This document shows, in pieces, positions 51,603-59,904 of a stretch of DNA of 64,000 nt. How positions within the stretch are numbered: the stretch's first letter is position 1; each line of letters starts with the position of its first letter. Where the stretch lies: contig DAIBBI010000029.1 of NCBI GenBank assembly GCA_027442615.1, positions 105,529 to 169,528 on the forward strand. Reading direction: 5' to 3'. The position numbers and the translations under genes were made by a program. The stretch comes from JAJZRV01 sp027442615. Lineage in GTDB: Bacteria; Pseudomonadota; Gammaproteobacteria; Burkholderiales; Ferrovaceae. The notes beneath the pieces were generated by a model. It was not told where the DNA came from. It ran no database searches and saw only the letters and a list, made by a program, of their open reading frames with translations.

Positions 51603-51635
51603 CCCAGGCTCTGGTCGCGGAGCGTGGGTTTTATT
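51603..51635 (+). terminator. terminator-like hairpin between prs and rplY
   Basis: CCCAGGCTC (51603-51611) pairs with GAGCGTGGG (51620-51628), one mismatch in nine, then TTTTATT. It could end or weaken transcription from the lolB-ispE-tRNA-prs unit before rplY. Confidence 0.55.
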
Positions 51636-51658
51636 CACTGAAACCAAGGAAGACCCAA

Positions 51659-52333
51659 ATGGAAATCGAAGTCATCAAACGAACTGTGCAGGGCACCGGA
51701 GCGAGCCGCCGCCTGCGCCACAACGGACGCGTACCTGGCATCCTGTATGGTGCCGGCAAGGATGCGCTGGCCATCGAGCTCGACCACAACGAACTGTTTC
51801 ACAAACTGCGTCAGGAGGCGTTTCATGCTTCCGTACTGACCCTCAAGCTTGACGGCGAAGCTCAGCCGGCCCTGCTGCGTGACGTGCAGATGCATCCCTT
51901 CCGTCCCATCGTCCTGCACGTGGACTTTCAGCGCGTGGACAGCACCCGCAAGATTCACATGAAGGTTCCGCTGCACTTCATCAATGGTGAAATCAGCCCC
52001 GGGGTGAAACTGTCCGGAGCCAATATCAGCCACATCCTCAACGAAGTGGAAGTGCTGTGTCTGCCGGCGGATCTGCCCGAATTTATCGAGGTGGACCTCA
52101 AGGATCTGACCGTTGGCCATTCCCTGCATCTGTCAGACATCAAGGTGCCTGCCGGCATCGAGTTTGCCGCAGTGGTCAAGGGTGAAAATCCGGCCGTGGC
52201 CGCCGCCGTTCTGCCGCGTGCAGCCCGGGTGGAAGATGAGGCGACCGCAGCGCCGGTATCTGCCGCAGATGTTCCTGCTGCCAACCAGAAGGCTCCTGTG
52301 GCCGCTCCTGAAGCAGGCAAGGACAAGAAGTAA
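51659..52333 (+). CDS. rplY: 50S ribosomal protein L25 (CTC form)
   Basis: A 224-residue protein: an N-terminal 5S-rRNA-binding L25 domain (VIKRTVQGTGASRRLRHNGRVPGILYG) and the longer beta-rich TL5/CTC C-terminal domain, with an Ala/Lys-rich tail. The long form is normal outside enterobacteria. The prs-rplY-pth-ychF order is conserved. Confidence 0.97.
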   Translation: MEIEVIKRTVQGTGASRRLRHNGRVPGILYGAGKDALAIELDHNELFHKLRQEAFHASVLTLKLDGEAQPALLRDVQMHPFRPIVLHVDFQRVDSTRKIHMKVPLHFINGEISPGVKLSGANISHILNEVEVLCLPADLPEFIEVDLKDLTVGHSLHLSDIKVPAGIEFAAVVKGENPAVAAAVLPRAARVEDEATAAPVSAADVPAANQKAPVAAPEAGKDKK

Positions 52334-52345
52334 ATCCATCACCCA

Positions 52346-52379
52346 ACCCCGGTGCCGCGTACGCGGGCCGGGGTGGTTT
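52346..52379 (+). terminator. GC-rich hairpin between rplY and pth
   Basis: ACCCCGG (52346-52352) pairs with CCGGGGT (52368-52374), and an inner CCGC/GCGG stem extends it, followed by GGTTTC. The T tract is weak and pth starts 20 bases later, so partial attenuation is as likely as termination. Confidence 0.45.
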
Positions 52380-52393
52380 CCTGAGTCTGCCCG

Positions 52394-52999
52394 ATGACAT
52401 CTGTGCGATTGATTGTGGGTCTTGGCAACCCAGGTGCCGAATACCAGGATACGCGTCATAACGCCGGGTTCTGGTTTGTGGATCGGGTCGCCCGGACCGG
52501 GTCTGCAACTTTCCGTCATGAATCCAGATTCCATGGGGAAGTGGCGCGCGTTCTTCTGGAGGGCCAGGATCTATGGCTTCTCAAACCCCGCACCTACATG
52601 AATGACAGCGGTCGGGCCGTTGCTGCCATGGCCCACTTTTACCGTGTTGCCCCGGAACAGATCCTGGTGGTTCACGACGAACTGGATTTGCCTCCAGGAG
52701 GCGTCAAGCTCAAGAAAGGCGGCGGGGCGGCGGGCCATAATGGCTTGAAGGACCTGCTCCTGGCCCTGGACTCCCCTGATTTTTGGCGGCTAAGGGTCGG
52801 CATTGGTCATCCGGGTCAGCGTCACCAGGTGGTGGACTATGTATTGCATCGACCTGCAAAAGCCGAGCAGGAGGCCATTGATGCAGCCCTGGATCGCGCG
52901 CTGGACGTGTTGCCATTGCTGGTCAGAGGGCAGGCAGAAGCAGCTTTGATGAATCTTCACACGCCACCCAAAGCGGGTGGCCTGACAACCAAGGATTGA
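52394..52999 (+). CDS. pth: peptidyl-tRNA hydrolase
   Basis: A 201-residue enzyme that recycles peptidyl-tRNA. Motifs: LIVGLGNPGAEYQDTRHNAGF with the catalytic His in RHNAG, KPRTYMNDSG, VHDELDLPPG and GGGAAGHNGLKDL. It is four bases upstream of ychF. Confidence 0.97.
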   Translation: MTSVRLIVGLGNPGAEYQDTRHNAGFWFVDRVARTGSATFRHESRFHGEVARVLLEGQDLWLLKPRTYMNDSGRAVAAMAHFYRVAPEQILVVHDELDLPPGGVKLKKGGGAAGHNGLKDLLLALDSPDFWRLRVGIGHPGQRHQVVDYVLHRPAKAEQEAIDAALDRALDVLPLLVRGQAEAALMNLHTPPKAGGLTTKD

Positions 53000-53003
53000 T
53001 GGC

Positions 53004-54095
53004 ATGAGTCTCAAATGCGGCATCGTGGGCTTGCCCAACGTGGGCAAGTCCACACTCTTCAATGCGTTGACCAAGGCGGGCATCGCGGCCGAGAACTATC
53101 CCTTCTGCACCATCGAACCCAACGTGGGGGTGGTCGAGGTTCCTGATCCGCGCCTGGCCGCCCTGTCAGAGATCGTACGCCCGGAACGCGTGGTGCCCGC
53201 CGTGACCGAGTTCGTGGACATTGCAGGGCTGGTGGCGGGGGCGTCGAAGGGTGAAGGGCTGGGCAACCAGTTCCTGGCCAACATTCGCGAAACCGATGCC
53301 ATTGCCCATGTGGTGCGCTGCTTTGATGACCCCAACGTGGTGCATGTGGCAGGGCGGGTCAATCCCGTGGACGACATCGAGACCATCAATACGGAGCTCG
53401 CACTCGCTGATCTTTCGACCGTCGAGAAGGCGGTGGTCCGCACCCAGAAAGTTGCGCGCGCGGGGGACAAGGAAGCGGTGCGACTGCTGGCGCTGCTCGA
53501 CAGGGTGCAGCAGCAGCTCGATACCGGAAAACCGGTGCGCGCCATGGGCCTGGACGGGGAGGATGTCGAACTGCTGAAACCGCTTTGCCTGATTACGGCG
53601 AAACCGACACTGTATGTGGCCAATGTCCTGGAGGACGGGTTTGAAAACAACCCACTGCTGGCGCAGGTCGAGGCCCTTGCACGTGCCGAAGGGGCGCCAG
53701 TGGTTCCCATCTGTGCCGCCATGGAGGCACAGATGGCAGATCTGGACGATGAGGACAAGGCGCTGTTCCTTGCCGACATGGGTCTTGCCGAAGCGGGGCT
53801 GGACCGCCTGATCCGTGCCGTGTACCGCCTGCTGGGACTGGAAACTTATTTCACTGCAGGGGTCAAAGAGGTGCGCGCCTGGACCATTCATGCAGGGGAT
53901 ACCGCCCCCCGTGCTGCCGCCGTCATCCATAATGATTTTGAACGCGGATTCATCCGGGCCGAAGTCATTGCCTTTGCCGACTTCGTGGCTTGCCGGGGCG
54001 AGCAGGGGGCCAAGGAGGCCGGGAAAATGCGACTGGAGGGCAAGGAATACCGCGTTCAGGACGGTGACGTGATGCATTTTCGATTCAATGTCTAA
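53004..54095 (+). CDS. ychF: redox-regulated ATPase YchF (OLA1 family)
   Basis: A 363-residue P-loop protein that binds ribosomes. GIVGLPNVGKSTLFNALT is the Walker A block, ENYPFCTIEPNVGVV and FVDIAGLVAGASKGEGLGNQFL are the family signatures, and the C-terminal TGS domain ends the protein. pth-ychF is a widespread pair. Confidence 0.98.
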   Translation: MSLKCGIVGLPNVGKSTLFNALTKAGIAAENYPFCTIEPNVGVVEVPDPRLAALSEIVRPERVVPAVTEFVDIAGLVAGASKGEGLGNQFLANIRETDAIAHVVRCFDDPNVVHVAGRVNPVDDIETINTELALADLSTVEKAVVRTQKVARAGDKEAVRLLALLDRVQQQLDTGKPVRAMGLDGEDVELLKPLCLITAKPTLYVANVLEDGFENNPLLAQVEALARAEGAPVVPICAAMEAQMADLDDEDKALFLADMGLAEAGLDRLIRAVYRLLGLETYFTAGVKEVRAWTIHAGDTAPRAAAVIHNDFERGFIRAEVIAFADFVACRGEQGAKEAGKMRLEGKEYRVQDGDVMHFRFNV

Positions 54096-54109
54096 ACTAC
54101 CCTTATAAT
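54080..54109 (+). promoter_or_regulatory. promoter candidate for the hydrolase-ACP-ketosynthase operon
   Basis: A perfect TATAAT at 54104-54109 lies nine bases after the ychF stop. The -35 side is weak (TCGATT at 54080-54085, 18-base spacer). Transcription would start near 54116, about 60 bases before the proposed hydrolase start. Confidence 0.5.
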
Positions 54110-54177
54110 GCGATTCACGAGACTGTAACCAAATATTACAACAAGGATTTTGAGGCACCGGACAAGGAGTAACCGCT

Positions 54178-55026
54178 ATCGACACGATCAACATGTTGGG
54201 CAAAGGGCGCGGGGCCGTGCTGCTTTTGCATGGCCTGTATGGCACGCCGCAGCAACTGCAATACATTGGCCGCAAGCTCAATGTGGCAGGTGGGTACACC
54301 GTACGCATTCCCAATCTCCAGGGGTATTCCGTCTTTGACGAGGCCGTCCCGAGCCAGACGACGCATTGGCGGCACTGGCTGGAGCAGGTGGAGTCACAGT
54401 TCGACGCACTGAAACGCGAGCATGATGAAGTCAGCGTTGCGGGGCTTTGCATTGGCGCAGACCTGAGCCTGATGCTTGCAACAAAACGTAGCGCAGACAT
54501 TCATGCACTCTGTCTTTACTCTGCGCCATTGCGGTACGATGGCTGGAACGTCACCTGGATGCGCTGGTTCAAGTTTTTGGGGTACTACACGCCCGTGCGC
54601 TTCATGATGTCACTCACCGAGCGCCCGCCCTACGGGCTCAAGGATGAGCGCATCCGGCAATGGGTAGCCACCCAGATGGCCAGGCGTGGCACCTCCGCGC
54701 TGGGTTCTTCACAGTCCCCATTGACGGGTGTGCTTGAGTCGGAGCGTCTGATGAAGGAGGTGCGGCGCAACCTGCATCAGGTTTCAGCGCCAACGCTGAT
54801 CATGCATGCCATCGAGGACGATCTGGCCAGCCCGCGTAACGCCGACATCATCGAAAAGTGCATCGCTTCCAGGCGGGTCAAAAAGGTCCTGCTGGAAAAC
54901 TGTTATCACATCATTACCATGGATTTTGAAAAGGAGCGCGTCGCCCAGGAAACACTGGAGTTCATCAGGAAAGAACCGGCGCAAGGGGTGCAAGGTGCCG
55001 GCCTGAAACTTCAACTGGTGGGCTGA
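54178..55026 (+). CDS. alpha/beta hydrolase with cysteine nucleophile, probable AUC start
   Basis: About 282 residues of alpha/beta-hydrolase fold related to carboxylesterases. The oxyanion segment is LLLHGLYGTPQQL; the nucleophile elbow reads AGLCIGAD, with Cys86 (numbered from ATG 54193) where most esterases have Ser. Asp209/210 in HAIEDDLASPRN and His239 in NCYHIITMD complete a triad. AAGGAG (54164-54169) is eight bases before ATC 54178, ideal spacing, while ATG 54193 has no ribosome-binding site; an AUC start giving MDTINMLG is therefore proposed. It precedes acp by ten bases. A thioesterase-like role on ACP-bound acyl groups is possible but unproven. Confidence 0.75.
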   Translation: MDTINMLGKGRGAVLLLHGLYGTPQQLQYIGRKLNVAGGYTVRIPNLQGYSVFDEAVPSQTTHWRHWLEQVESQFDALKREHDEVSVAGLCIGADLSLMLATKRSADIHALCLYSAPLRYDGWNVTWMRWFKFLGYYTPVRFMMSLTERPPYGLKDERIRQWVATQMARRGTSALGSSQSPLTGVLESERLMKEVRRNLHQVSAPTLIMHAIEDDLASPRNADIIEKCIASRRVKKVLLENCYHIITMDFEKERVAQETLEFIRKEPAQGVQGAGLKLQLVG

Positions 55027-55036
55027 AGCAGAAATT

Positions 55037-55303
55037 ATGAGTTCATTGCCTGTCATTCAAAAAATGTTGGTTGAAGAATTCGGGTTGACCCCGGAACAGG
55101 TGCAACCCGAATCCCGGCTGGAAGAGTTGGGGGTCGATTCCCTGGCCACCGTGGAATTCATGTTCATGCTGGAAGACAAGTTCAAGCTGAAGATGACGGG
55201 TGAACCCGTTCCCATCAAGACGGTTGGCGACATTGCCCGCGAAGTGGACGCCATGGTGGCAGAGCAAGGCATATCGTTGGGCGATGAGGGGACGGTCTCC
55301 TGA
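55037..55303 (+). CDS. acyl carrier protein (accessory)
   Basis: An 88-residue acidic protein of the ACP family. The phosphopantetheine serine is Ser35 in ELGVDSLATVEFMF. It differs from the housekeeping AcpP (GADSLDTVE), and its partners here are a hydrolase and a ketosynthase rather than fabD/fabG, so it looks like a dedicated carrier. It lies ten bases after the hydrolase and two before the ketosynthase. Confidence 0.92.
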   Translation: MSSLPVIQKMLVEEFGLTPEQVQPESRLEELGVDSLATVEFMFMLEDKFKLKMTGEPVPIKTVGDIAREVDAMVAEQGISLGDEGTVS

Positions 55304-55305
55304 CC

Positions 55306-56565
55306 ATGCGTCGGGTCGTCGTCACCGGAGTGGGAGCCATCACGGCCCTGGGCGGGGATGCGGGTAGCCTGATCGAAGGATTGAACCTGGGACGCTCGGG
55401 CGTACGCCCGCTTGAGACACCCTGGGTGGAGAATCTGGCTTCGCCTCTTGCCGCGCCAGTGATGGTGCCGGTGGAAGAGCGTTTTCCAAAATTGCGCCGA
55501 CTGGCGCTGGATCGCGTCGCGCAGTTATCGCTGCTGGCAACCCGCGAAGCGGTCGCCCAGGCACGGATGGATTTCAGTGGCGATGCGGGCCTGGACTGCG
55601 GCATATTCTGGGGCACGGGTATGGGTGGGGCCACGACGCTCGAGCATGCCTATGTCGAATCGCTTCTGAATCATGCGGCCCGTCCGCGCCCTTCCACCAT
55701 CGTCATGTTCATGGCGAATTCGTCCACGGGACAGATCGGCATCGAATATAAAATTCGTGGCCCCAGCTTTACCTACAGCTCGGCCTGTTCCTCTTCTGCA
55801 GTAGCCATTGGCGAGGCGTTTACAGCCATCCGCTCCGGCCGAATCCGATACGCCGTGGCGGGAGGGGGAGAGGCCCTGCTCACCCAGGGTGTAATGAAGG
55901 CCTGGGAATCCTTGCAGACGCTGGCCCGTCCCGATCCTGACCACCCTGAAACCTCCTGCCGACCCTTCGACAGGCAACGCAGCGGATTCATCCTGGGAGA
56001 AGGGTCGGGTGCGCTGATGCTGGAGGAGGAGTCTTCAGCAAGGGCAAGGGGGGCTGAAATCCTGGCCGAATTGGTGGGTTATGGCAACAGCACCGATGCG
56101 GGCCATATCACCCAGCCCGACGCAGCAGGCCAGGCGCGCGCCATGCACCAGGCTCTGGCGCAGGCAGGGCTCGAACCCAGCCAGATTCACTACATCAATG
56201 CGCACGGTACGGGCACAGTGGTAGGCGACGCCATTGAAACCCAGGCGATCAAGAGCGTATTTGGCAAAGTCGCCCACCAGATTCCGGTCAGTGCCACCAA
56301 GGCCCTGCATGGCCACCTGATGGGGGCTACGGGTGCTGTGGAGATGGTGGTCGCCCTGGGGGCGCTGCGCACCCAAATCGTTCCTCCCACGGCGCACCTG
56401 CAACACCCCGACCCCGAGTGCGACCTGGATTACGTGGTGGAGGGCGCCCGCCGGCTCGCAACCCTCGATACCGTCATGAGCAATTCCTTCGGATTTGGCG
56501 GCAACAATGCCGTCCTGATCGCCCGCCGCTATTCCGCCCGAGCCCTGGAAAGGCTGGACAGATAA
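55306..56565 (+). CDS. beta-ketoacyl-ACP synthase, KAS II (FabF) type
   Basis: A 419-residue thiolase-fold condensing enzyme. Catalytic Cys161 in YSSACSSSAVAIG, His300 in NAHGTGT, Lys332 and His337 in TKALHGHLMGATGAVE, and the C-terminal SNSFGFGGNNAVL glycine loop are all present, so it should be an active elongating synthase. It would extend an acyl chain carried by the adjacent ACP. No fabG, fabZ or malonyl transferase is nearby, so reduction would need housekeeping FAS enzymes. It could be a second FabF or belong to a special lipid route. Confidence 0.92.
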   Translation: MRRVVVTGVGAITALGGDAGSLIEGLNLGRSGVRPLETPWVENLASPLAAPVMVPVEERFPKLRRLALDRVAQLSLLATREAVAQARMDFSGDAGLDCGIFWGTGMGGATTLEHAYVESLLNHAARPRPSTIVMFMANSSTGQIGIEYKIRGPSFTYSSACSSSAVAIGEAFTAIRSGRIRYAVAGGGEALLTQGVMKAWESLQTLARPDPDHPETSCRPFDRQRSGFILGEGSGALMLEEESSARARGAEILAELVGYGNSTDAGHITQPDAAGQARAMHQALAQAGLEPSQIHYINAHGTGTVVGDAIETQAIKSVFGKVAHQIPVSATKALHGHLMGATGAVEMVVALGALRTQIVPPTAHLQHPDPECDLDYVVEGARRLATLDTVMSNSFGFGGNNAVLIARRYSARALERLDR

Positions 56566-56687
56566 TTTTTGCAGCAGGTCGGCAGTACAGATGCTAATAT
56601 TTATCCCGAATTGGTGAGTGCAGGTCCAAAGCAACGCTAATAAATTCAGCCTGAACTGGGGCTTGGGGTTAGAGGGGAGCAATAATA

Positions 56688-57080
56688 ATGTCCGACACCG
56701 TAGTTCAATCCGGGTGCCTGTTTGTGGGTGAAGGGGTCACCGTCAAAGGTAATTTTTCCGTTCCCAACATTGCCACCGTGGCAGGCATTCTGGAAGGCGA
56801 TATCTCGGCGCACCAGGTCAACATCAGCGAAACGGGCTTCATCAAAGGATCCGTCAAGGCAGAAGTGGTGCATGTGCTGGGCGAGTTGCATGATTCCCTC
56901 GTAGCCAACAAATCTCTCTTCATCCGCTCCACGGGTTCGGTCATTGGCGACGTCAAGTACGTTGAAATCGAAATCGAAAAGAACGGCGTACTGCAGGGTC
57001 AGATTGAAAAGATAAACCGCACCGAATCAGAGCAGGCACACGCCATGGAGCCGTTCACAAACACCCCTGGTGAGGTGTGA
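56688..57080 (+). CDS. bactofilin family protein (first of three)
   Basis: A 130-residue bactofilin: a single beta-helix core of about 100 residues (GVTVKGNFSVPNIATVAGILEGDISAHQVNIS...GFIKGSVKAEVVHVLGEL in steps of about 17 residues) with a short C-terminal tail. Bactofilins polymerise without nucleotide and scaffold envelope enzymes. GGGGAG lies eight bases before the ATG, and a TAATAT -10-like sequence is at 56595-56600. Six bases separate it from the second bactofilin. It lacks the usual longer N-terminal tail. Confidence 0.87.
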   Translation: MSDTVVQSGCLFVGEGVTVKGNFSVPNIATVAGILEGDISAHQVNISETGFIKGSVKAEVVHVLGELHDSLVANKSLFIRSTGSVIGDVKYVEIEIEKNGVLQGQIEKINRTESEQAHAMEPFTNTPGEV

Positions 57081-57086
57081 TGAGCC

Positions 57087-57512
57087 ATGGCTATTTTTAG
57101 CAAAGGCGGCCCAAAGGACAAGGAAGACGAAACCCCCGAAGTTCCGGAAGGCTTGCCGGTTACCGGCGAGCAGGCTTCGCCAAATGGCGGCCCCCAGCAT
57201 AAACCCTCGATCATCAGCGAAGGGTTTTCGTTTGTAGGGGAAGTGAACGCGACGGGATCGCTGTCGGTGGAAGGCAAGCTCAGCGGTACCGTCAATTTGT
57301 CCGCACTCAACATCAGCGCCACCGGTTCCGTGGATGGCATTGTGAACTCTGCGATCATCAACGTGAAGGGAAGGCTGTCAGGGACGGTCTCGTGCGGCGA
57401 CCTGATCATTGGCGGGCGTGCCACCGTATCCGGCAAGATCACCTACAAAAAACTGACCATTCAGAAGGGCGGGGTGATCATGGGTGAAATCAAGCAGCTC
57501 CCGGCGAGCTAA
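57087..57512 (+). CDS. bactofilin family protein (second of three)
   Basis: A 141-residue bactofilin with a charged and proline-rich N-terminal tail (residues 1-40), then the beta-helix core ISEGFSFVGEVNATGSLSVEGKLSGTVNLS and repeats to the end. The N-terminal tail type is the one that binds membranes in other bactofilins. It follows the first bactofilin by six bases and is convergent with the third, leaving 15 bases between stops. Confidence 0.9.
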   Translation: MAIFSKGGPKDKEDETPEVPEGLPVTGEQASPNGGPQHKPSIISEGFSFVGEVNATGSLSVEGKLSGTVNLSALNISATGSVDGIVNSAIINVKGRLSGTVSCGDLIIGGRATVSGKITYKKLTIQKGGVIMGEIKQLPAS

Positions 57513-57527
57513 AGTCGATGCCTGCAT

Positions 57528-57917
57528 TTACTTCCCAGGTTTTTTGATGAGATGACCTTCGACATTGGCCCCATGTTCAACGCGAATGGAGCGGAAGGAG
57601 ATGTCGCCCTTCACATTGGCCGTTTTAGCCAGCTCCACGTGTTCGGCGGCATAGATGTTTCCAAGGACCGTTCCTGCGATCAGAACCCGGTTGGCCTTGA
57701 TGTCGCCGGAAATGTCGCCGGATTTGCCGATGGCGATCGTGATGTTGGAATGGGGTGGGGTTTCAAGGTCCCCCTGGACTTTGCCGTCAATCCGGATGCT
57801 GGCATGGATTTCCATGCGGCCAAAGATCCTGGTGGACTGTCCTATGAATGAATCAAAATGTTCGGCATCGTTGGACATCTTGTCTTTGCCCTTGCGTTTG
57901 AGTATTCCCATTTTCAT
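57528..57917 (-). CDS. bactofilin family protein (third, opposite strand)
   Basis: A 129-residue bactofilin: N-terminal lysine-rich MKMGILKRKGKDKM tail, then the core SFIGQSTRIFGRMEIHASIRIDGKVQGDLE and KSGDISGDIKANRVLIAGTVLGNIYAAE. It is divergent from the M23 peptidase gene by 74 bases. A bactofilin paired with an M23 peptidase is a known functional pair in other proteobacteria. ATG 57917 and a second ATG two codons later are both possible. Confidence 0.9.
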   Translation of the reverse strand: MKMGILKRKGKDKMSNDAEHFDSFIGQSTRIFGRMEIHASIRIDGKVQGDLETPPHSNITIAIGKSGDISGDIKANRVLIAGTVLGNIYAAEHVELAKTANVKGDISFRSIRVEHGANVEGHLIKKPGK

Positions 57918-57937
57918 CGGAGACTTGTCTTGTCGGA

Positions 57938-57966
57938 ATCGTATTTTGACAAGTTTATATCTTCAA
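57938..57966 (-). promoter_or_regulatory. promoter candidate for the third bactofilin
   Basis: On the minus strand TTGAAG (57961-57966) and TACGAT (57938-57943) lie 17 bases apart. The plus strand of the same 74-base gap carries TTGACA at 57946-57951, which may be the -35 of the M23 gene, but a good -10 is lacking. Confidence 0.45.
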
Positions 57967-57991
57967 TCCAAATTCGTTTCGCTCAACTGAC

Positions 57992-58948
57992 ATGCAATTG
58001 ATCTGGATCAGCGGCGCAACAGGCAGGGTCGTCAAGTTTGCGGTTACCCGCAAGAAACTTTATATCATTGCCCTGGTGATGGTACTGGCTTCCCTGGGCC
58101 TGGGTGCATTGATCAATTTCATCGGGTTGCGCATTACGCTCAACCAGCGTCCGGACATCGTCCGGGAAATTGGCGGCGTGCTCTCGCCCGATGACAAATC
58201 CCGCCTCGAGTCCAAATACAGCGATCAGTTGACCAAGATTCAGTCCGATCTCAAGTCCGCGTTCGACAGCCTGAGAGACATCGATGCCCTGAAGAACAAC
58301 CTGTTGAATTATGTGCAACCCGGGGACGCAAAGGGTGGGGCAGGCCGCGCTTCAAAAAATACGGGTGGCCCCTACATTCCGCTGGGCTACAATCAGCCGC
58401 CTGCCGCAGCACAGGATTTTAACGCCCTCTTCGACATTTACTCGCAAGACGCCGAGAAGATGAAAGGTCTTGCGGACCAGTTGCGGCATGATCTGAAGGA
58501 AAATTACGGCTTGCTTGCCAGCCTTCCCATCGGCAACCCCCTGGATCACGCGCTTAGCATTTCCAGCGAGTTCGGATATCGCCACGATCCCATCAACGGT
58601 CGTCTCGCCGTCCATTCCGGACTGGATCTTGAAAGCAAGTCCGGAGAACCCGTGTTTGCCACGGCCGATGGCGAAATCGTCACGGCAGAATGGAGTGGCA
58701 GCTATGGCAACATGGTTGAAATCAGGCATACCAACGGTTTCCTGACCCGTTATGGCCACCTCAAGACCATCCGGGTCAAGTTGGGCGACCACGTCATTCA
58801 CCACCAGCTCATCGGCCTGGTGGGAAGTACGGGGCGCTCCACAGGGCCCCACCTGCATTATGAAATCATCGCCGCTACCGGAAGGACGATCGACCCGAAG
58901 GATTTTCTCGGGTGGTACTGGCTTGGCGTTCCCTCCGCAAAGCAATAA
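57992..58948 (+). CDS. M23-family peptidoglycan endopeptidase, membrane-anchored
   Basis: A 318-residue protein with a short cytoplasmic N terminus, a membrane helix at about 25-45 (LYIIALVMVLASLGLGALINFIG segment), a coiled-coil-like stretch, and a C-terminal LytM domain. Zinc ligands are visible: the His and Asp in VHSGLDLE (HxGxD), and HLHYE near 290. All look intact, so endopeptidase activity is expected. It is divergent from the third bactofilin, as in bactofilin-LmdC type pairs, which suggests that bactofilins place it. No ribosome-binding site is visible. Confidence 0.9.
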   Translation: MQLIWISGATGRVVKFAVTRKKLYIIALVMVLASLGLGALINFIGLRITLNQRPDIVREIGGVLSPDDKSRLESKYSDQLTKIQSDLKSAFDSLRDIDALKNNLLNYVQPGDAKGGAGRASKNTGGPYIPLGYNQPPAAAQDFNALFDIYSQDAEKMKGLADQLRHDLKENYGLLASLPIGNPLDHALSISSEFGYRHDPINGRLAVHSGLDLESKSGEPVFATADGEIVTAEWSGSYGNMVEIRHTNGFLTRYGHLKTIRVKLGDHVIHHQLIGLVGSTGRSTGPHLHYEIIAATGRTIDPKDFLGWYWLGVPSAKQ

Positions 58949-58977
58949 GGCGAATGGATCGGGGTCTGTCCCCTGGC

Positions 58978-59904
58978 TCAGACGCCCGCAGCTTGTGCCT
59001 GCCGGTCTGCGTGATAGCTGGAGCGGACCAGCGGCCCGCAGGCCGCGTGAGCAAAACCCATGTCCAGCGCTTGCCTCTGGAATTCATGAAAGCGTTCCGG
59101 GGTGACGAAGCGGCTCACCGGCAAGTGGTGGAGCGTGGGTTGCAGGTATTGCCCGATGGTCAGCATGTCCACTGCATGCGCGCGCAGGTCGCGCATCACT
59201 TCCAGGATTTCTTCGTCCGTTTCACCCAGACCTACCATCAGGCCAGACTTGGTTGAAACCTGGGGATGCGCCTCCTTGAAGCGTTTGAGCAGCATCAGCG
59301 AGTGCGCGTAATCGGATCCCGGGCGCGCCTGTTTATAGAGGCGCGGCACGGTTTCGAGGTTGTGGTTCATGACGTCCGGCAGGAACTGCCCAAGAATTTT
59401 CAGGGCGAGGTCGAGCCGCCCCCTGAAGTCAGGAACCAGGACCTCGATCTGGGTGGCAGGTGACTGGCTGCGAATTTCCCTGATGCAGCGGGAAAAATGA
59501 TCGGCCCCGCCATCGCGAAGATCATCGCGGTCCACGCTCGTGACCACCACATAACGCAATTTCATCTGCGCGATGCTTTGTGCCAGGTGATGGGGCTCGT
59601 CCGCATCCAGCGGGTCGGGAAGGCCGTGGCCCACGTCGCAGAATGGGCAGCGCCGCGTGCAGCGGTCCCCCATGATCATGAAGGTTGCGGTGCCGTGGCT
59701 GAAGCATTCACCGATGTTGGGACAGGATGCCTCTTCGCATACGGAATGCAGGCGATTTTCCCGCAGGATGGCCTTGATCTCGTTGAAGCGCGGGCTGCTG
59801 GCCGTGCGCACCCGAATCCAGTCGGGTTTGCGCAGGGGGGCCTGCGGAACGATCTTGATGGGGATGCGCGCTGTTTTGAGGGCCCCCTTTTCCTTGTTGT
59901 TCAT
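58978..59904 (-). CDS. lipA: lipoyl synthase
   Basis: Radical-SAM enzyme that inserts sulfur into octanoyl groups. The 308-residue protein has the auxiliary-cluster cysteines C56, C61 and C67 (SVCEEASCPNIGEC) and the radical-SAM triad C82, C86 and C89 (DRCTRRCPFCDV). ATG 59904 overlaps the lipB stop by four bases; an upstream start at 59922 lies inside lipB. Convergent with the M23 gene. Confidence 0.97.
   Translation of the reverse strand: MNNKEKGALKTARIPIKIVPQAPLRKPDWIRVRTASSPRFNEIKAILRENRLHSVCEEASCPNIGECFSHGTATFMIMGDRCTRRCPFCDVGHGLPDPLDADEPHHLAQSIAQMKLRYVVVTSVDRDDLRDGGADHFSRCIREIRSQSPATQIEVLVPDFRGRLDLALKILGQFLPDVMNHNLETVPRLYKQARPGSDYAHSLMLLKRFKEAHPQVSTKSGLMVGLGETDEEILEVMRDLRAHAVDMLTIGQYLQPTLHHLPVSRFVTPERFHEFQRQALDMGFAHAACGPLVRSSYHADRQAQAAGV

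Noticed and set aside
58949..58977. Small GGGG/CCCC hairpin between the M23 gene and lipA
   Set aside because: Only four or five base pairs and no T tract, so I do not call a terminator.
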